DNA of 64,000 nucleotides, from the NCBI GenBank assembly GCA_963747835.1, contig CAVVGO010000005.1, positions 3,286,001-3,350,000 on the forward strand, given 5' to 3'. Below are positions 27,706 to 37,831 of the stretch, piece after piece. The notes under the pieces are model-generated. The model did not search any database, was not told the DNA's origin, and saw nothing but the letters and a program-made list of their open reading frames with translations. A program made the translations under genes and the position numbers. Every line of letters begins with the position of its first letter. Position 1 is the first letter of the stretch. The DNA comes from JAJPKK01 sp963747835. Its GTDB lineage: Bacteria > Pseudomonadota > Alphaproteobacteria > Rhizobiales > Xanthobacteraceae.

Positions 27706-28365
27706 ATGCAGGATACACAGCATTCGGCCGGAGTGATGCAAACGCAGCGGATCAGGCGCGTACTCAATGCCGGGTCGGGCTCGCAATCCTCCCGCCCCCT
27801 CCATCCGGTGTTTGCGAGGGAGGTCTGGCAGGAAATCCGAATCGATATCGACGCCACCGCAAAACCCGACGTGGTCGGCTCAATCACCGATATGAGCTCC
27901 GCGTTTCCACCGCAGAGCTTCGATGCGGTGTGGTCTTCCCACATCCTCGAGCATCTCTATGCCCATCAAATTCCGGCGGCCCTGCTTGAATTCAGGCGAA
28001 TATTGAAACCTGAAGGATTTGCACTGATTACCTCGCCGGACGTCGAAGCCGTTGCGGCGTTCATTTTGGAACACGGCCTCGAGGCGGTGGCCTATACGGC
28101 GCCAGCTGGCCCGATCACCGCCCTGGACTTGCTGTTCGGCCATTCCGCTTCGCTCGCGCGCGGACATCTTCACATGGCCCATAAGTCCGGCTTTACATGC
28201 AGCGTGCTCGGCGAGCGCCTTCTCGATGCCGGGTTCCACACCGTGCTAACCAAGCGGGTGCGCTATGACCTTTGGGCCGTAGCTCTCATGCCGCAGGCCG
28301 ATGAGACCGGTATCTCCCAGCAATTGCGGAAGGCTGGCCTCGACATGTCGGACGAGGCAGCCTGA
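27706..28365 (+). CDS. Class I SAM-dependent methyltransferase
   Basis: 219 residues from ATG 27706, or a few codons later at MQTQRIRR. Motif I is VLNAGSGSQ; the acidic post-I segment is IRIDIDATAKPDVVGSITD; then FDAVWSSHILEHLY and LLEFRRILKPEGFALITSP, the typical methyltransferase core. There is no membrane segment. It is 23 bases behind the AGE-family gene and probably in the hldE operon. The acceptor, perhaps a sugar of the surface glycan, is unknown. Confidence 0.82.
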   Translation: MQDTQHSAGVMQTQRIRRVLNAGSGSQSSRPLHPVFAREVWQEIRIDIDATAKPDVVGSITDMSSAFPPQSFDAVWSSHILEHLYAHQIPAALLEFRRILKPEGFALITSPDVEAVAAFILEHGLEAVAYTAPAGPITALDLLFGHSASLARGHLHMAHKSGFTCSVLGERLLDAGFHTVLTKRVRYDLWAVALMPQADETGISQQLRKAGLDMSDEAA

Positions 28366-28579
28366 TCGCTTTTGGGCAGCCGACTTTCGTATTTCATCGA
28401 TTTCCTATCGCCGGCGATTTTGCACAACGGCTGCGGCTTGGGCCGCCGACCACGGCGCGCGCCGTACCCGGTGTAGTATGTCACTCGGCGGTCTTGTCGG
28501 GCGAGCCAAAAACATCCATCCTCAGCTTCAAAATCCGATCGATTAATGTAAGAGAGTCGGATCGGCGACGGGAGGGAAC

Positions 28580-29560
28580 ATGGCTACCAGAGAATCCCGG
28601 ACAACGGTCGCGAGCTCAGCCTTTGCGGCATGCGTGGTACTGTATGCCGGCGCCGGCGCGTTGGCGGAGACGTTTCCGAGCCGACCCGTCACCCTCATCG
28701 TGCCCTACGCGGCCGGCGGGTCGACCGACGTGACGTTTCGCGCGCTCGCGGCGGCGACCGAAAAGCACCTCGGCCAATCGATCGTTATCGAAAACCGGCC
28801 GGGCGCCTCGGGCACTATTGGGCCAGCCCAGATGGCGGCGAGCGCAAAACCCGACGGCTACACCGTTGCGCAGATATTCGACGCCGTATGGCGGGCACCG
28901 TTCCTCTACAAGACGACGTTCGATCCAGCGGTGGATTTCACCTACATCATCGGGGTTACCGGTTACACCTGGGGCGTGGTGGTGAGCAAGGATGCGCCCT
29001 GGAAAACGTTCCCGGAATTTCTGGCCGGCGCGAAGTCCAATCCGGGCAAGATCAATTATGGCACGACAGGCACTTTCACCACGCCCGAACTCACCATGGA
29101 GCGGATCGCAAAGCAGAAAAGCATCAAGTGGGTCGGGATTCCGTTCAAGGGCAATTCCGAGCAGATCAACGCCTTGCTCGGCGGGCATATCGATTCGATC
29201 GCGTCCTCGACCGGCTGGGCGGCCCAGGTCAACTCCGGTGAGTTCCGGCTGCTGGTCACGTTCGGCGCCGAACGAACAAAGAGCTGGCCGATGGTCCCGA
29301 CGCTACGGGAGAGCGGAATCGACATGGTGGTAAATTCGCCCTACGGCCTCGCCGGCCCCAGGGGCATCGACCCGAAGATCGTCGAAATCCTGCACGACGC
29401 CTTCAAGAGGGGGATGGAGGAGCCGTCTTTCGTGACCACCATGGCGACTTTGAACCAGGAATTTCTGTACAAGAGCAGCGAGGATTTCCGCGCCTTCGTT
29501 TTGAAGCAGATCGAGGAGGAGCGCACGATCATCGGCGAACTCGGGCTGAAGGCGCCATAG
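28580..29560 (+). CDS. Bug-type (TctC family) periplasmic receptor
   Basis: 326 residues with a strong ribosome site (GGGAGGG) before ATG 28580. Signal peptide to about residue 30 (ALA-ETF). Family blocks: FPSRPVTLIVPYAAGGSTDV, VIENRPGASGTIG, ADGYT-type motif KPDGYTVAQIF, INYGTTG. These tripartite-tricarboxylate-type receptors bind carboxylates or aromatic acids. No TctA/TctB membrane genes are adjacent, as is common for the many orphan Bug proteins. Unlikely to be part of the glycan pathway. Confidence 0.92.
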   Translation: MATRESRTTVASSAFAACVVLYAGAGALAETFPSRPVTLIVPYAAGGSTDVTFRALAAATEKHLGQSIVIENRPGASGTIGPAQMAASAKPDGYTVAQIFDAVWRAPFLYKTTFDPAVDFTYIIGVTGYTWGVVVSKDAPWKTFPEFLAGAKSNPGKINYGTTGTFTTPELTMERIAKQKSIKWVGIPFKGNSEQINALLGGHIDSIASSTGWAAQVNSGEFRLLVTFGAERTKSWPMVPTLRESGIDMVVNSPYGLAGPRGIDPKIVEILHDAFKRGMEEPSFVTTMATLNQEFLYKSSEDFRAFVLKQIEEERTIIGELGLKAP

Positions 29561-29594
29561 GGCGCGGGCGCCGGCGGCAACGCCACCGGACCCG

Positions 29595-31254
29595 TCACAC
29601 TGCCACTTTCAGTATGCCCATCTTGATGAGCCAGGCGAGACCGCGGAGCGCGATGCGTCGGCGCGCGGCCGGCAGGCACGTCACAAGCGCCGCGGCCGAA
29701 CTCGGGGCCGTTGGCACAGGCGGCGAGAAGAGACTTTGTTTCGTCTGGTGTCGGCAGCAGCCGGGACGCAAATTCTACCATCGCCAAAGAACGGTATTGT
29801 TCAATACGCCTAACCGCACCCTCCGCATCCGATTCAACCAGCGCAAGCCTGGTTTCGGTCGTGAGTGCCGTCGTGGGGTATCCGGCAAACGCGGAATACG
29901 GATCCATTCGCGCCGGCCAGGGGTCCGCGAGCTTGGGTCGTTCGGCAGCATGAGCCTTGCGGGTCTCGGCGAGCGCGCCCCATAGCTCCTCATAGCGAGG
30001 GATGATGGCGGCCCAGTCGAACGTTTCCAGCGCGCGCCGGCGACCGGCCTCGCCCATCTGCCGGCGCAACTCCGCCGAGGCGAACAGCGTCTCGAACGCT
30101 CGGGCGGTCGCGTCCACGTCAACAGCCACCGTCATGCAGGTATAGCCGCAATAGCGATCGTAGGTCTCTTCGCCGAGCGCATAGGCAGTGGCGAGATCGT
30201 CGCCGAGACCCGGTTGCGGCATCAGGGTGGGAATCCGAAAGCCGTCGATCCCGTCGCGGACCGTGTCGCGATAGCCGTTCCAGTCCGACAGCACCACCGG
30301 CAGGCCCGCCGCCATCGCCTCGACCGGAGCAATGCCGAAGGTTTCCTGGATGTTATCCGAGAGCGAGCAGAAGATGTCCGCGCTCGCCCAGGCGGTACGG
30401 CGCTCATCCGCCTTGCGGCCGTCGAGGGTGACGACACGTACGTTGGGGCAGGCGGTCAAAGCCGCGTGCATGTATGCCCGCGCGATGGAATGGTTGGCAT
30501 GCCAGCCGCATTCCACCAGCACGGCGCGGCGCCCCGCCGGCAGCACTCGCACGGCCCGCTCGAGCGCCTGGTACATCGCGAGCGGATGGGCTTTGGCATG
30601 AAACGACAGGCGGCCGAGGAACAACACCACCGCGTCATTCTCGTCCACTCCGAGGCGTCGTCTCGCGTCACCGCGCTCGTTCGGCGCGAAAGTGAAATCG
30701 GAAACATGGACACCGAGCGGGATCACCGGCAATTGCGGCAGCACCACGCGCGCGATTCCGAGCCGTGCCCGCAGGTGCTCCTCCTGCGCCTGCAGCAGTC
30801 GCAGCACATTGTCTCTCACAGCCGTCGACGTGCAGATGAGGGCGTCCCAGGGTTGCACCGGCGCCGTCAGGACGTCGACGATGGCATCCATCGATTCAAG
30901 CGACGAGGTCGTGTGAGTGATGCCTGTCAGGCCCCATAATTCATGGCCGAACAATCCACGCTGCCAAGCATGCCGGCCGATATGAGGGTCGGGATAATAC
31001 ATCGCGCCGGCCTCGGCGAGGCTCGCCAGTGCGGTCGGCTCTATCAAATTTATGGGCTCGGTCCGGCCGGCGGCCTTTGCCAGCGCGGCGAACTCGCGCG
31101 CATGTTCCGGTCTCTCCACCCGAACCCAGAACGCGTCGGTTTTGGCATGTCGGAGGAAGCCGCGCAAAAAAGAGTGGCCCGCCGCGTTGCGTCCCATCAG
31201 CTTGGGCCCGGACGTCGAATAGCCCTCCGGATGAAAATAGATGGCGGCGGTCAA
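29595..31254 (-). CDS. Family 4 glycosyltransferase (C-terminal frameshift)
   Basis: About 550 residues. N-terminal domain MTAAIYFHPEGYSTSGPKLMGR; C-terminal GT-B domain with VVLFLGRLSFHAKAHPL, VRVVTLDGRKADERR, SDNIQETFGIAPVEAMAAGLPVV (the E-x7-E block). The written frame runs on to 29341, antisense to the receptor gene. A one-base shift after NGPEFG near 29690 restores RRRIALRGLAWLIKMGI and stops at 29595-29597, just past the receptor's end. It follows rfbB by 55 bases on the same strand, so a rhamnosyltransferase role is plausible. Confidence 0.85.
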
Positions 31255-31309
31255 ATTCCCTCCAGCGGTTTGCCTCCGACGGCTTGGCGCGACCGCAGCG
31301 GGCGCGCCG

Positions 31310-32388
31310 TCACGGCGGCCCGATCACGCCGATGCGTTTGGCCTGATAGCCGCCGTCGAGAATGCCGCGCCACCAGCCGCGGTTATCGAGGAACCACTCT
31401 GACGGTTTTTTCGAGCCCTGTCTCGAAGGTCTCTACGGCACGCCATCCGAGCTCGCGCTCGATCTTCGTGGCGTCGATCGCATACCTGCGGTCATGGCCG
31501 GGCCGGTCGTCGACGAACGAGATCAAGCGGTGGCGCGAACCATCATGCGCTGGTTCGATGCGATCGAGCAGGTCGCAGATCGTCTGCACAACGTGGATAT
31601 TGGTGCGCTCGTTGCGCCCGCCGACATTGTAAGTCTCGCCGGCGCGGCCGCGCTAGAGGACAATCGCGAGTGCCCTGGCGTGATCCTCGACGAATAGCCA
31701 GTCGCGGATATTCATGCCGTCGCCATACACGGGCAAGGTCCTGGCCCGCGAGGGCCTTTGATGATGATGTGAGGGATCAGCTTTTCCGGGAAATGGAAGG
31801 GTCCGTAATTGTTGGAGCAGTTGGTGACGATCGTGGGAAGTCCGTAGGTCTCGCGCCAGGCACGGACGAGATGGTCCGACGACGCCTTGCTGGCTGAATA
31901 GGGCGAGTTCGGCGAATAGGCGGTGCATTCGGTGAACATCCCATCGGCGCCGAGCGAGCCGTACACCTCGTCAGTCGAGACATGGAGCAGGCGGAACGCG
32001 TCGCGCCGACCCGGCTTGCAGCCCGCGCCAGTAGCGCAGCGCTTCTTGCAGCAGCGTGAAGGTGCCGACCACGTTGGTCTGGATGAATTCGCCAGGACCG
32101 TCGATCGAGCGATCCACGTGGCTTTCCGCCGCGAGGTTCATGATGGCGTCGGGGCGGTAGCGCTCGAACAGCGCGCGCAGCTCCGAGCCGTTGCAGATGT
32201 CGACCTTGGCGAAAGCATAGCGGGCGTGGCCGGGCGCTTGCGGGATCGAGGCGAGATTCGCCGCATAGGTGAGCTTGTCGATGTTGACCACGTGCGCGCC
32301 GGAATGGATCGAGCAAGATGGCGCACCACCGCCGAGCCGATGAAGCCCGCACCGCCGGTCACGAAGATCGTCGCTCCATCAAATCCAT
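31310..32388 (-). CDS. rfbB: dTDP-glucose 4,6-dehydratase (several frame breaks)
   Basis: All family blocks are present on the minus strand but scattered over the three frames: FVTGGAGFIGSAVVRHLA near 32330, VVNIDKLTYAANL and NLAAESHVDRSIDGPG (32290-32080), LLHVSTDEVYGSLG near 31980, SPYSASKASSDHLVRAWRE and NCSNNYGPFHFPEKLIP (31890-31780), VYGDGMNIRDWLFVEDHA near 31700, RLISFVDDRPGHDRRYAID near 31500 and the terminal WFLDNRGWWRGIL ending at TGA 31310-31312. At least five indels are needed. Catalytic Y-x3-K is retained. Second step of dTDP-L-rhamnose synthesis; downstream of rfbA. Confidence 0.88.
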
Positions 32389-32409
32389 GTCGGTGCCGTC
32401 CGCACTCCG

Positions 32410-33291
32410 CTAGCCTTGGGCGGAGACCGAGTTGTACACGGAGAGCAGATATTCCCCATAGCTGCTCTTGGCGCAGCGCTGCGCCAGACCGTGGAACTGC
32501 TTCAGCGAAATATAGCCGAGCCGAAGAGCGATTTCCTCCGGGCAGGCGATGCGCAGGCCCTGCCGCTGCTCGAGGATCTGCACGAAGTGACTCGCCTCGA
32601 CCAGGGAGGCGTGGGTGCCGGTATCGAGCCAGGCGAAGCCGCGGCCGAGCACCTCCACGAACAGATCGCCGCGCTCAAGGTAGGCGCGGTTGACGTCGGT
32701 GATCTCGATCTCACCGCGAGCCGACGGCTTTATGGCGGCGGCGATGGCGACGACATCGTTGTCGTAGAAATAGAGGCCCGTCACGGCGACGTTCGATTTG
32801 GGTGCGGCAGGTTTCTCCTCGATGGACAAGGCGCGTCCGCGGTCGTCGAGTTCGACGACGCCGTATTGCTGCGGGACGTTAACCACGTACCCGAACACGG
32901 TCGCTCCGTGCGCGCGGCCGGCTGCCTTGAGAAGCTGCTCCGAGAGGCCGTGACCGTAAAAAATGTTGTCACCGAGAATCAGCGCGACGCAGTCTTCGCC
33001 GATGAAGTCGCGCCCGATGATGAAGGCGTCGGCGAGCCCGCGGGGAGTGTCCTGTGCGGCGTAGGAAAACGTCAGCCCGAAGGCGGAGCCATCGCCCAAC
33101 AGGCGGCGAAACAGCGGCAAGTCCTGCGGCGTCGATATGACGAGGATGTCGCGAATGCCGGCGAACATCAGCACCGACAATGGATAATAGATCATCGGTT
33201 TGTCGAAGACAGGCAATAATTGCTTCGAGACAACTGTCGTTATCGGATAGAGACGCGTCCCACTGCCGCCAGCAAGGATGATCCCCTTCAT
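32410..33291 (-). CDS. rfbA: Glucose-1-phosphate thymidylyltransferase
   Basis: 293 residues from ATG 33291 (MKGIILAGGSGTRLYP); the frame is open to 33330 but family start and RBS favour 33291. Motifs: GGSGTRLYPITTVVSKQLLP, KPMIYYPLSVLM, LILGDNIFYGHG, RGFAWLDTGTHASLVEAS. First step of dTDP-rhamnose synthesis, making dTDP-glucose. Intact. Divergently transcribed from rfbC with 106 bases between, and followed 21 bases later by rfbB. Confidence 0.97.
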   Translation of the reverse strand: MKGIILAGGSGTRLYPITTVVSKQLLPVFDKPMIYYPLSVLMFAGIRDILVISTPQDLPLFRRLLGDGSAFGLTFSYAAQDTPRGLADAFIIGRDFIGEDCVALILGDNIFYGHGLSEQLLKAAGRAHGATVFGYVVNVPQQYGVVELDDRGRALSIEEKPAAPKSNVAVTGLYFYDNDVVAIAAAIKPSARGEIEITDVNRAYLERGDLFVEVLGRGFAWLDTGTHASLVEASHFVQILEQRQGLRIACPEEIALRLGYISLKQFHGLAQRCAKSSYGEYLLSVYNSVSAQG

Positions 33292-33397
33292 TGCCCCTGC
33301 CCGGATCTCCGACAAATTCGAGTTTCTCATAGCAAATAAGGCGCGTTATACAAGTGCGATAGGGTAAGCACGGTGAATCCGGCAGGCACGCCACGGC

Positions 33398-33952
33398 ATG
33401 AACGTCATCGCAACCGCAATCCCCGAGGTCCTGATCATCGAGCCCAAGGTATTCGGCGATCAGCGCGGCTTTTTCTATGAAACCTTCAAGCAGGACCGCT
33501 ATGCGGCTCACGGGATCGCAGGTCCATTCGTGCAGGACAACCTGTCGCGATCCGCACGCGGCGTGCTGCGCGGCCTGCATCTTCAGAATCCAAAGACCCA
33601 GGGCAAGCTTGTCAGCGCGCTGCGCGGCTGCGTGCTCGATGTTGCAGTGGATGTCCGGCGCGGCAGCCCGACTTTTGGGCAGCATGTTGCCGTCGAATTA
33701 AGCGAGGAGAACCGACGCCAATTCTGGGTGCCCCGCGGGTTTGCCCATGGTTTCGTGGTGCTGTCGGAAACTGCCGACTTTTTCTACAAATGCGACGAGT
33801 TCTACAGCCCGTCCGACGAACTCGTGGTGCGTTGGGACGATCCCGCGATCGGCATCGCGTGGGGCGTCGCGTCTCCGTCGCTGGCGGCACGTGATGCCGG
33901 CGCTCCGTTACTCGCCGATGTGGGGGCCTTGCCGCTCTACGGGCAGTGCTGA
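33398..33952 (+). CDS. rfbC: dTDP-4-dehydrorhamnose 3,5-epimerase
   Basis: 184 residues, normal length. Conserved cupin features: DQRGFFYETFKQDRY, DNLSRSARGVLRGLHLQ with the catalytic His, LDVAVDVRRGSPTFG with the partner Asp, FWVPRGFAHGFVVLSE and FYKCDEFYSP. Third step of dTDP-L-rhamnose synthesis. Its TGA overlaps the rfbD ATG (TGATG), so the two are coupled. Confidence 0.97.
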   Translation: MNVIATAIPEVLIIEPKVFGDQRGFFYETFKQDRYAAHGIAGPFVQDNLSRSARGVLRGLHLQNPKTQGKLVSALRGCVLDVAVDVRRGSPTFGQHVAVELSEENRRQFWVPRGFAHGFVVLSETADFFYKCDEFYSPSDELVVRWDDPAIGIAWGVASPSLAARDAGAPLLADVGALPLYGQC

Positions 33953-34861
33953 TGCGGATCCTTCTCACCGGGCGCCAGCGGGCAGGTCGGCGGCGCACTC
34001 CTCGCGCCGCTGCAAGCCGTCGGGACGCTCACGGCTCCGGATCGCAGCGCATTCGACCTTGCCCGGCCGGAGGACATCCCTGCCGCACTGGATCGGATGG
34101 CGCCTGATCTCATTGTCAACCCGGCCGCCTATACGGCGGTCGACCGCGCCGAGGACGAACGGGCACTCGCCTTTCTCATCAACGCCGAGGCGCCGGGTGC
34201 CATCGCGCGCTGGGCGGCCCGGCGAGGCGTGCCGCTCGTTCATTTCTCGACCGATTACGTGTTCGATGGCTCCGGTGCGCGGCCATGGCGGGAGGATGAC
34301 CCGACCGCGCCCTTGTCGGCTTATGGGGCAAGCAAGCTCGCCGGCGAGGATGCAATTCGGGCTACGAGCGGACCCCATCTCATCGTACGCACCTCGTGGG
34401 TCTACGCCGCCCGCGGCACCAATTTTCTGCGAACGATAGCGCGGCTTGCACGGGAGCGCGGCGAACTGCGCATCGTCGCCGATCAAGTCGGTGCGCCGAG
34501 TTCCGCCCGGCTGATCGCTAACGCCGTCGCCGCCGTAGTTGCGGCGCCAGGCGCGCCGCTCGCGGACCGCTTCGCGGCAGCGGCGGGCCGGGTGAATGTC
34601 GCGGCATCCGGCGAAACGAGCTGGCACGGATTTGCGGTCGCAATCGTCGAGGGATTACAGGCGCGTGGCATCTCGCTTGCCGTCGAGCGCGTTGTCCCGA
34701 TTGCGACCGCCGACTACCCGACCGAGGCGCAGCGCCCGGGTAACTCACGCCTAGACCTGGCGCGGCTGAAGAGCATATTCGGCGTTACGACGCCTCAATG
34801 GGGCGAGGCGCTTTCCGGGGAGCTTGATGTGCTGGCGGGAGAACTTCGCGAGACGAAATGA
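33952..34861 (+). CDS. rfbD: dTDP-4-dehydrorhamnose reductase (one-base frameshift near start)
   Basis: ATG 33952 overlaps the rfbC stop. It begins MRILLTG and should continue ASGQVGGALLAPLQ; an extra G in ACCGGGCGCC near 33974 breaks the frame, which is then open in another frame to the stop at 34861. Family blocks: VNPAAYTAVDRAEDE, HFSTDYVFDGSG, PLSAYGASKLAGE with catalytic Y-x3-K, RTSWVYAARGTNF and RLDLARLK. Last step to dTDP-L-rhamnose, completing the four-gene set. Confidence 0.93.
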
Positions 34862-35083
34862 TCGCGTCGAGCCGACATTTGCGCCGGAAGACACGAAGGC
34901 AAAGCCGATCGCAGGGGCGCCCGAATCTCGCCCGAATCCACTCAACTGCGAATGTTCATCGGAATGAAAACAAGCTATCGTCTCGCGTAGCGCGCGGACT
35001 TGGTTCCTGCCAGCTCCAACTCCAGGTACAGCCTGCGCCGACCTAGCTCGCCTCATTGAAGGCGACGGAACGGGAGATCGAGA

Positions 35084-35533
35084 ATGCCAACTCTCATCGT
35101 CAACGGCCAAAGTCACAACGTCGACGTCGAATCGGATACCCCACTGCTGTGGGTGTTGCGTGATACGCTCGGGATGACCGGCACAAAATACGGCTGCGGC
35201 ATCGCGCAGTGTGGCGCCTGCACGGTTCATATCGACGGCGCTGCGACGCGCTCCTGTTCGGTGCAACTCGGCGACGTTGCCGGCAAACAGATCACCACCA
35301 TTGAGGGCCTCGCCGCCAACGGCGTGCTGACCAAGGTGCAGCAGGCCTGGTTCGATAACGACGTGCCGCAGTGCGGCTACTGCCAGAGCGGCATGATCAT
35401 GGCGGTAACCGACCTCCTCAAGCAGAAGCCGAAGCCGAGCGATGGCGATATCGACGCTGCCATCACCAATATTTGCCGCTGTGGCACCTTCCAGCAGGTG
35501 CGCGCGGCCATTCACGCCGCCGCCAACGCGTGA
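35084..35533 (+). CDS. iorA: (2Fe-2S)-binding subunit, isoquinoline 1-oxidoreductase alpha type
   Basis: 149 residues with both ferredoxin domains of the xanthine-oxidase-family small subunit. Plant-type cluster: C38, C43, C46 (KYGCGIAQCGACTVH) and C58. Helical-domain cluster: C97, C100 (QCGYCQSG), C131 and C133 (NICRCGTF). It passes electrons from the molybdenum subunit encoded 11 bases downstream. The substrate is an aldehyde or N-heterocycle; which one cannot be told. Confidence 0.93.
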   Translation: MPTLIVNGQSHNVDVESDTPLLWVLRDTLGMTGTKYGCGIAQCGACTVHIDGAATRSCSVQLGDVAGKQITTIEGLAANGVLTKVQQAWFDNDVPQCGYCQSGMIMAVTDLLKQKPKPSDGDIDAAITNICRCGTFQQVRAAIHAAANA

Positions 35534-35544
35534 GGAGGGAACCC

Positions 35545-37720
35545 ATGAATTACGTTCCAAAGATCGATCGCCGCTCGTTCATCGTTGGCGTCGCCACCGT
35601 CGGCGGCGGCCTCTCGCTTGGACTTAATCTCCCGTTCGGTCCCGCCATCACGCGCGCCGCCGACGGATCGCCGGAGGTCAATGCCTGGGTGGTGATCCGG
35701 CCCGACGACACCGTCGTCATCCGTATCGCCCGCTCCGAGATGGGGCAGGGCTCGCTCACGGGGCTTGCCCAGCTTGTCGCCGAAGAGCTCGAATGCGACT
35801 GGTCGAAGGTAACCACCGAATATCCGACTCCCGGCCAGAGCCTCGCCCGCAAGCGTGTCTACGGAGACATGTCGACCGGCGGCAGCCGCGGCATCCGCAC
35901 CTCCCAGCAATATGTCCGTGAGGCCGGCGCCGTCGCCCGGGTGATGCTGGTCCAGGCCGCGGCCAATGAGTGGAAGGTGCCGGCGGCCGAATGCAGCATG
36001 TCGAAGAGCGTGATCACGCCATAAGGCATCGGGACGCTCGACGACCTACGGCAAAGTCGCCGAAGCAGCCGCCAAGCTCGAAGCCCCGAAGGACGTGAAG
36101 CTCAAGGACCCCAAGGATTGGACCATTGCCGGAAGGCCCCTCAAGCGGCTTGATACCTATGACAAGCTGATTGGTAAGCAGGTCTACGGCATCGACATCA
36201 AGATGCCGGGCATGCTGATCGCCACCATCAAGGATTTGCCGGTCCAGACCGGCACCATCAAGAGCTTCGATGCCGCCAAGATCGCCGGCATGCCGGGCGT
36301 CAAGAAGGTGGTGCAGGTCGGCAATTCCGGCGTCGCCGTCATTGCCGACAGCTATTGGCATGCACATACCGCGATCGAAGCGCTGCCGATCGTGTGGGAT
36401 CCGGGTGAGGCCGGCAAGGTATCGAGCGCCACCATTGCCGACTTTCTCAAGGGCGGTCTCGACGCCGAGCAAGCCTACGTTGGCAACAAAGCCGGCGATA
36501 CCAAGCCTGCCATTGCGGGCGCCGTGCGCAAGATCGAGGCGGTGTACAGCTATCCTTACCAAAACCACGCCACGATGGAGCCCATGAACATGACGGCGCT
36601 CTATACGGCGGACAAGTGCGAGGTATGGGGCCCGACTCAGAACGGCGAAGCTGCGCTGGCGGCGGTGTCGGAGGAGTCCGGCCTGCCGATCGGCAAATGC
36701 GATGTGCACAAGTACCTGTGTGGCGGCGGCTTCGGGCGCCGCGGCCGGGTTGACTATGTGCGGCAGGCGGTGGCCATAGCGAAGCAGATGCCCGGCACGC
36801 CGATCAAGCTGATCTGGTCGCGCGAAGAAGACATGACCCACTGCGCCTATCACCCGGTGACGCAAGCCAAGCTGACCGCTGGCATTGACGCCACCGGCAA
36901 CGTGGTCGGCTTCCACATGCGTATTTCCGGCCAGTCGATCTCCGCCTCGCTCGCGCCCGAGCGGCTTGACGCCAGCGGCATGGATCCGGTGGTGTTCCAG
37001 GGCCTGACGCCGAATTCCCCCGAGGGCAATTTCGGCTACACCTTCCCGAACCTGCTGATCGACCACGCGATGCGCAACACCCACATTCTCGCCGGTTTCT
37101 GGCGCGGCGTGAATGTGAACCACAACGCGATCTATACCGAATGTTTTGTCGATGAGGTCGCCCATGAACTGGGCCAGGATCAGCTTGCTTTTCGGCTGAA
37201 ATTCCTCAAGCCCAAGCACGCAGCCGTGCTCAAGGCGGTGGCCGACCGGATCGGCTGGTCAACCCCCGCGCCACAAGGCGTGCATCGCGGCCTTGCCCAG
37301 TACATGGCCCACGGCAGCTACGTCGCCGCCTGCGCCGAAGTCTCCGTAAGTGCTACGGGCGGCCTCAAGATGCACCGCATCGTCGCGGCGATCGACCCGG
37401 GCTATGCGGTCAACCCGGCGCAGATCGAGCGGCAGGTGTCGGGATCGTTCGTTTACGGTCTGTCGGCGCTGCTTTATGGCGAATGCACCGTCAAGGACGG
37501 CGCCATCGAGCAGACCAATTTCGACACCTACAATGTGCTGCGCATCCGCGAAATGCCGCCAGTCGAGACGATCGTGATGCCATCCGGAGGCTTCTGGGGC
37601 GGAGTTGGCGAGCCGACCGTGTCGGTTGCAGCGCCGGCGGTGCTCAACGCAATCTTCGCAGCAACCGGCAAGCGCCTGCGGTCCATCCCGTTGATGCATG
37701 AAGGCATCCGCAGCGCATAG
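35545..37720 (+). CDS. iorB: Molybdopterin-binding oxidoreductase subunit, IorB type (one-base frameshift)
   Basis: About 725 residues when the frame is repaired. ATG 35545 has AGGAGGG upstream. Tat signal: KIDRRSFIVGVATVGGG. Molybdopterin-binding blocks MGQGSLTGLAQLVAEELE, CGGGFGRRGRVDYV and the C-terminal GGVGEPTVSVAAPAV with the catalytic Glu. At 36020 an extra C (ACGCCATAAG) creates a premature stop after SVITP; removing it gives SVITHKASG and continues in the frame open to 37720. Membrane-side or periplasmic molybdenum hydroxylase. Probably unrelated to the glycan genes around it. Confidence 0.9.
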
Positions 37721-37733
37721 GCGCAACGGCGTT

Positions 37734-37776
37734 GTTCCCCTTCTCTCACCCGCGCTAGGGTGCGGAGAGGGGGAAC
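37734..37776. terminator. Imperfect GC-rich hairpin after iorB
   Basis: GTTCCCCTTCTCTC (37734-37747) pairs, with two unpaired bases, with GAGAGGGGGAAC (37765-37776). There is no long T-run. It lies 13 bases after the iorB stop. Hairpins of the CCCTCTC...GAGAGGGG type are also common dispersed repeats in this bacterial group. Confidence 0.45.
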
Positions 37777-37831
37777 CTCCACAAGTGCGGTTATGCGATA
37801 CACCTGCTTATTTCGAAACCTGCGCCGCTGA

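Noticed and set aside
29341..29594. C-terminal extension of the family 4 glycosyltransferase
   Set aside because: It is antisense to the Bug receptor and follows a frameshift; the repaired frame ends at 29595 with a normal transferase tail.
35084..37720. IorAB as part of the glycan pathway
   Set aside because: Molybdenum hydroxylases of this family act on aldehydes or N-heterocycles; position between sugar genes alone is not evidence of a glycan role.
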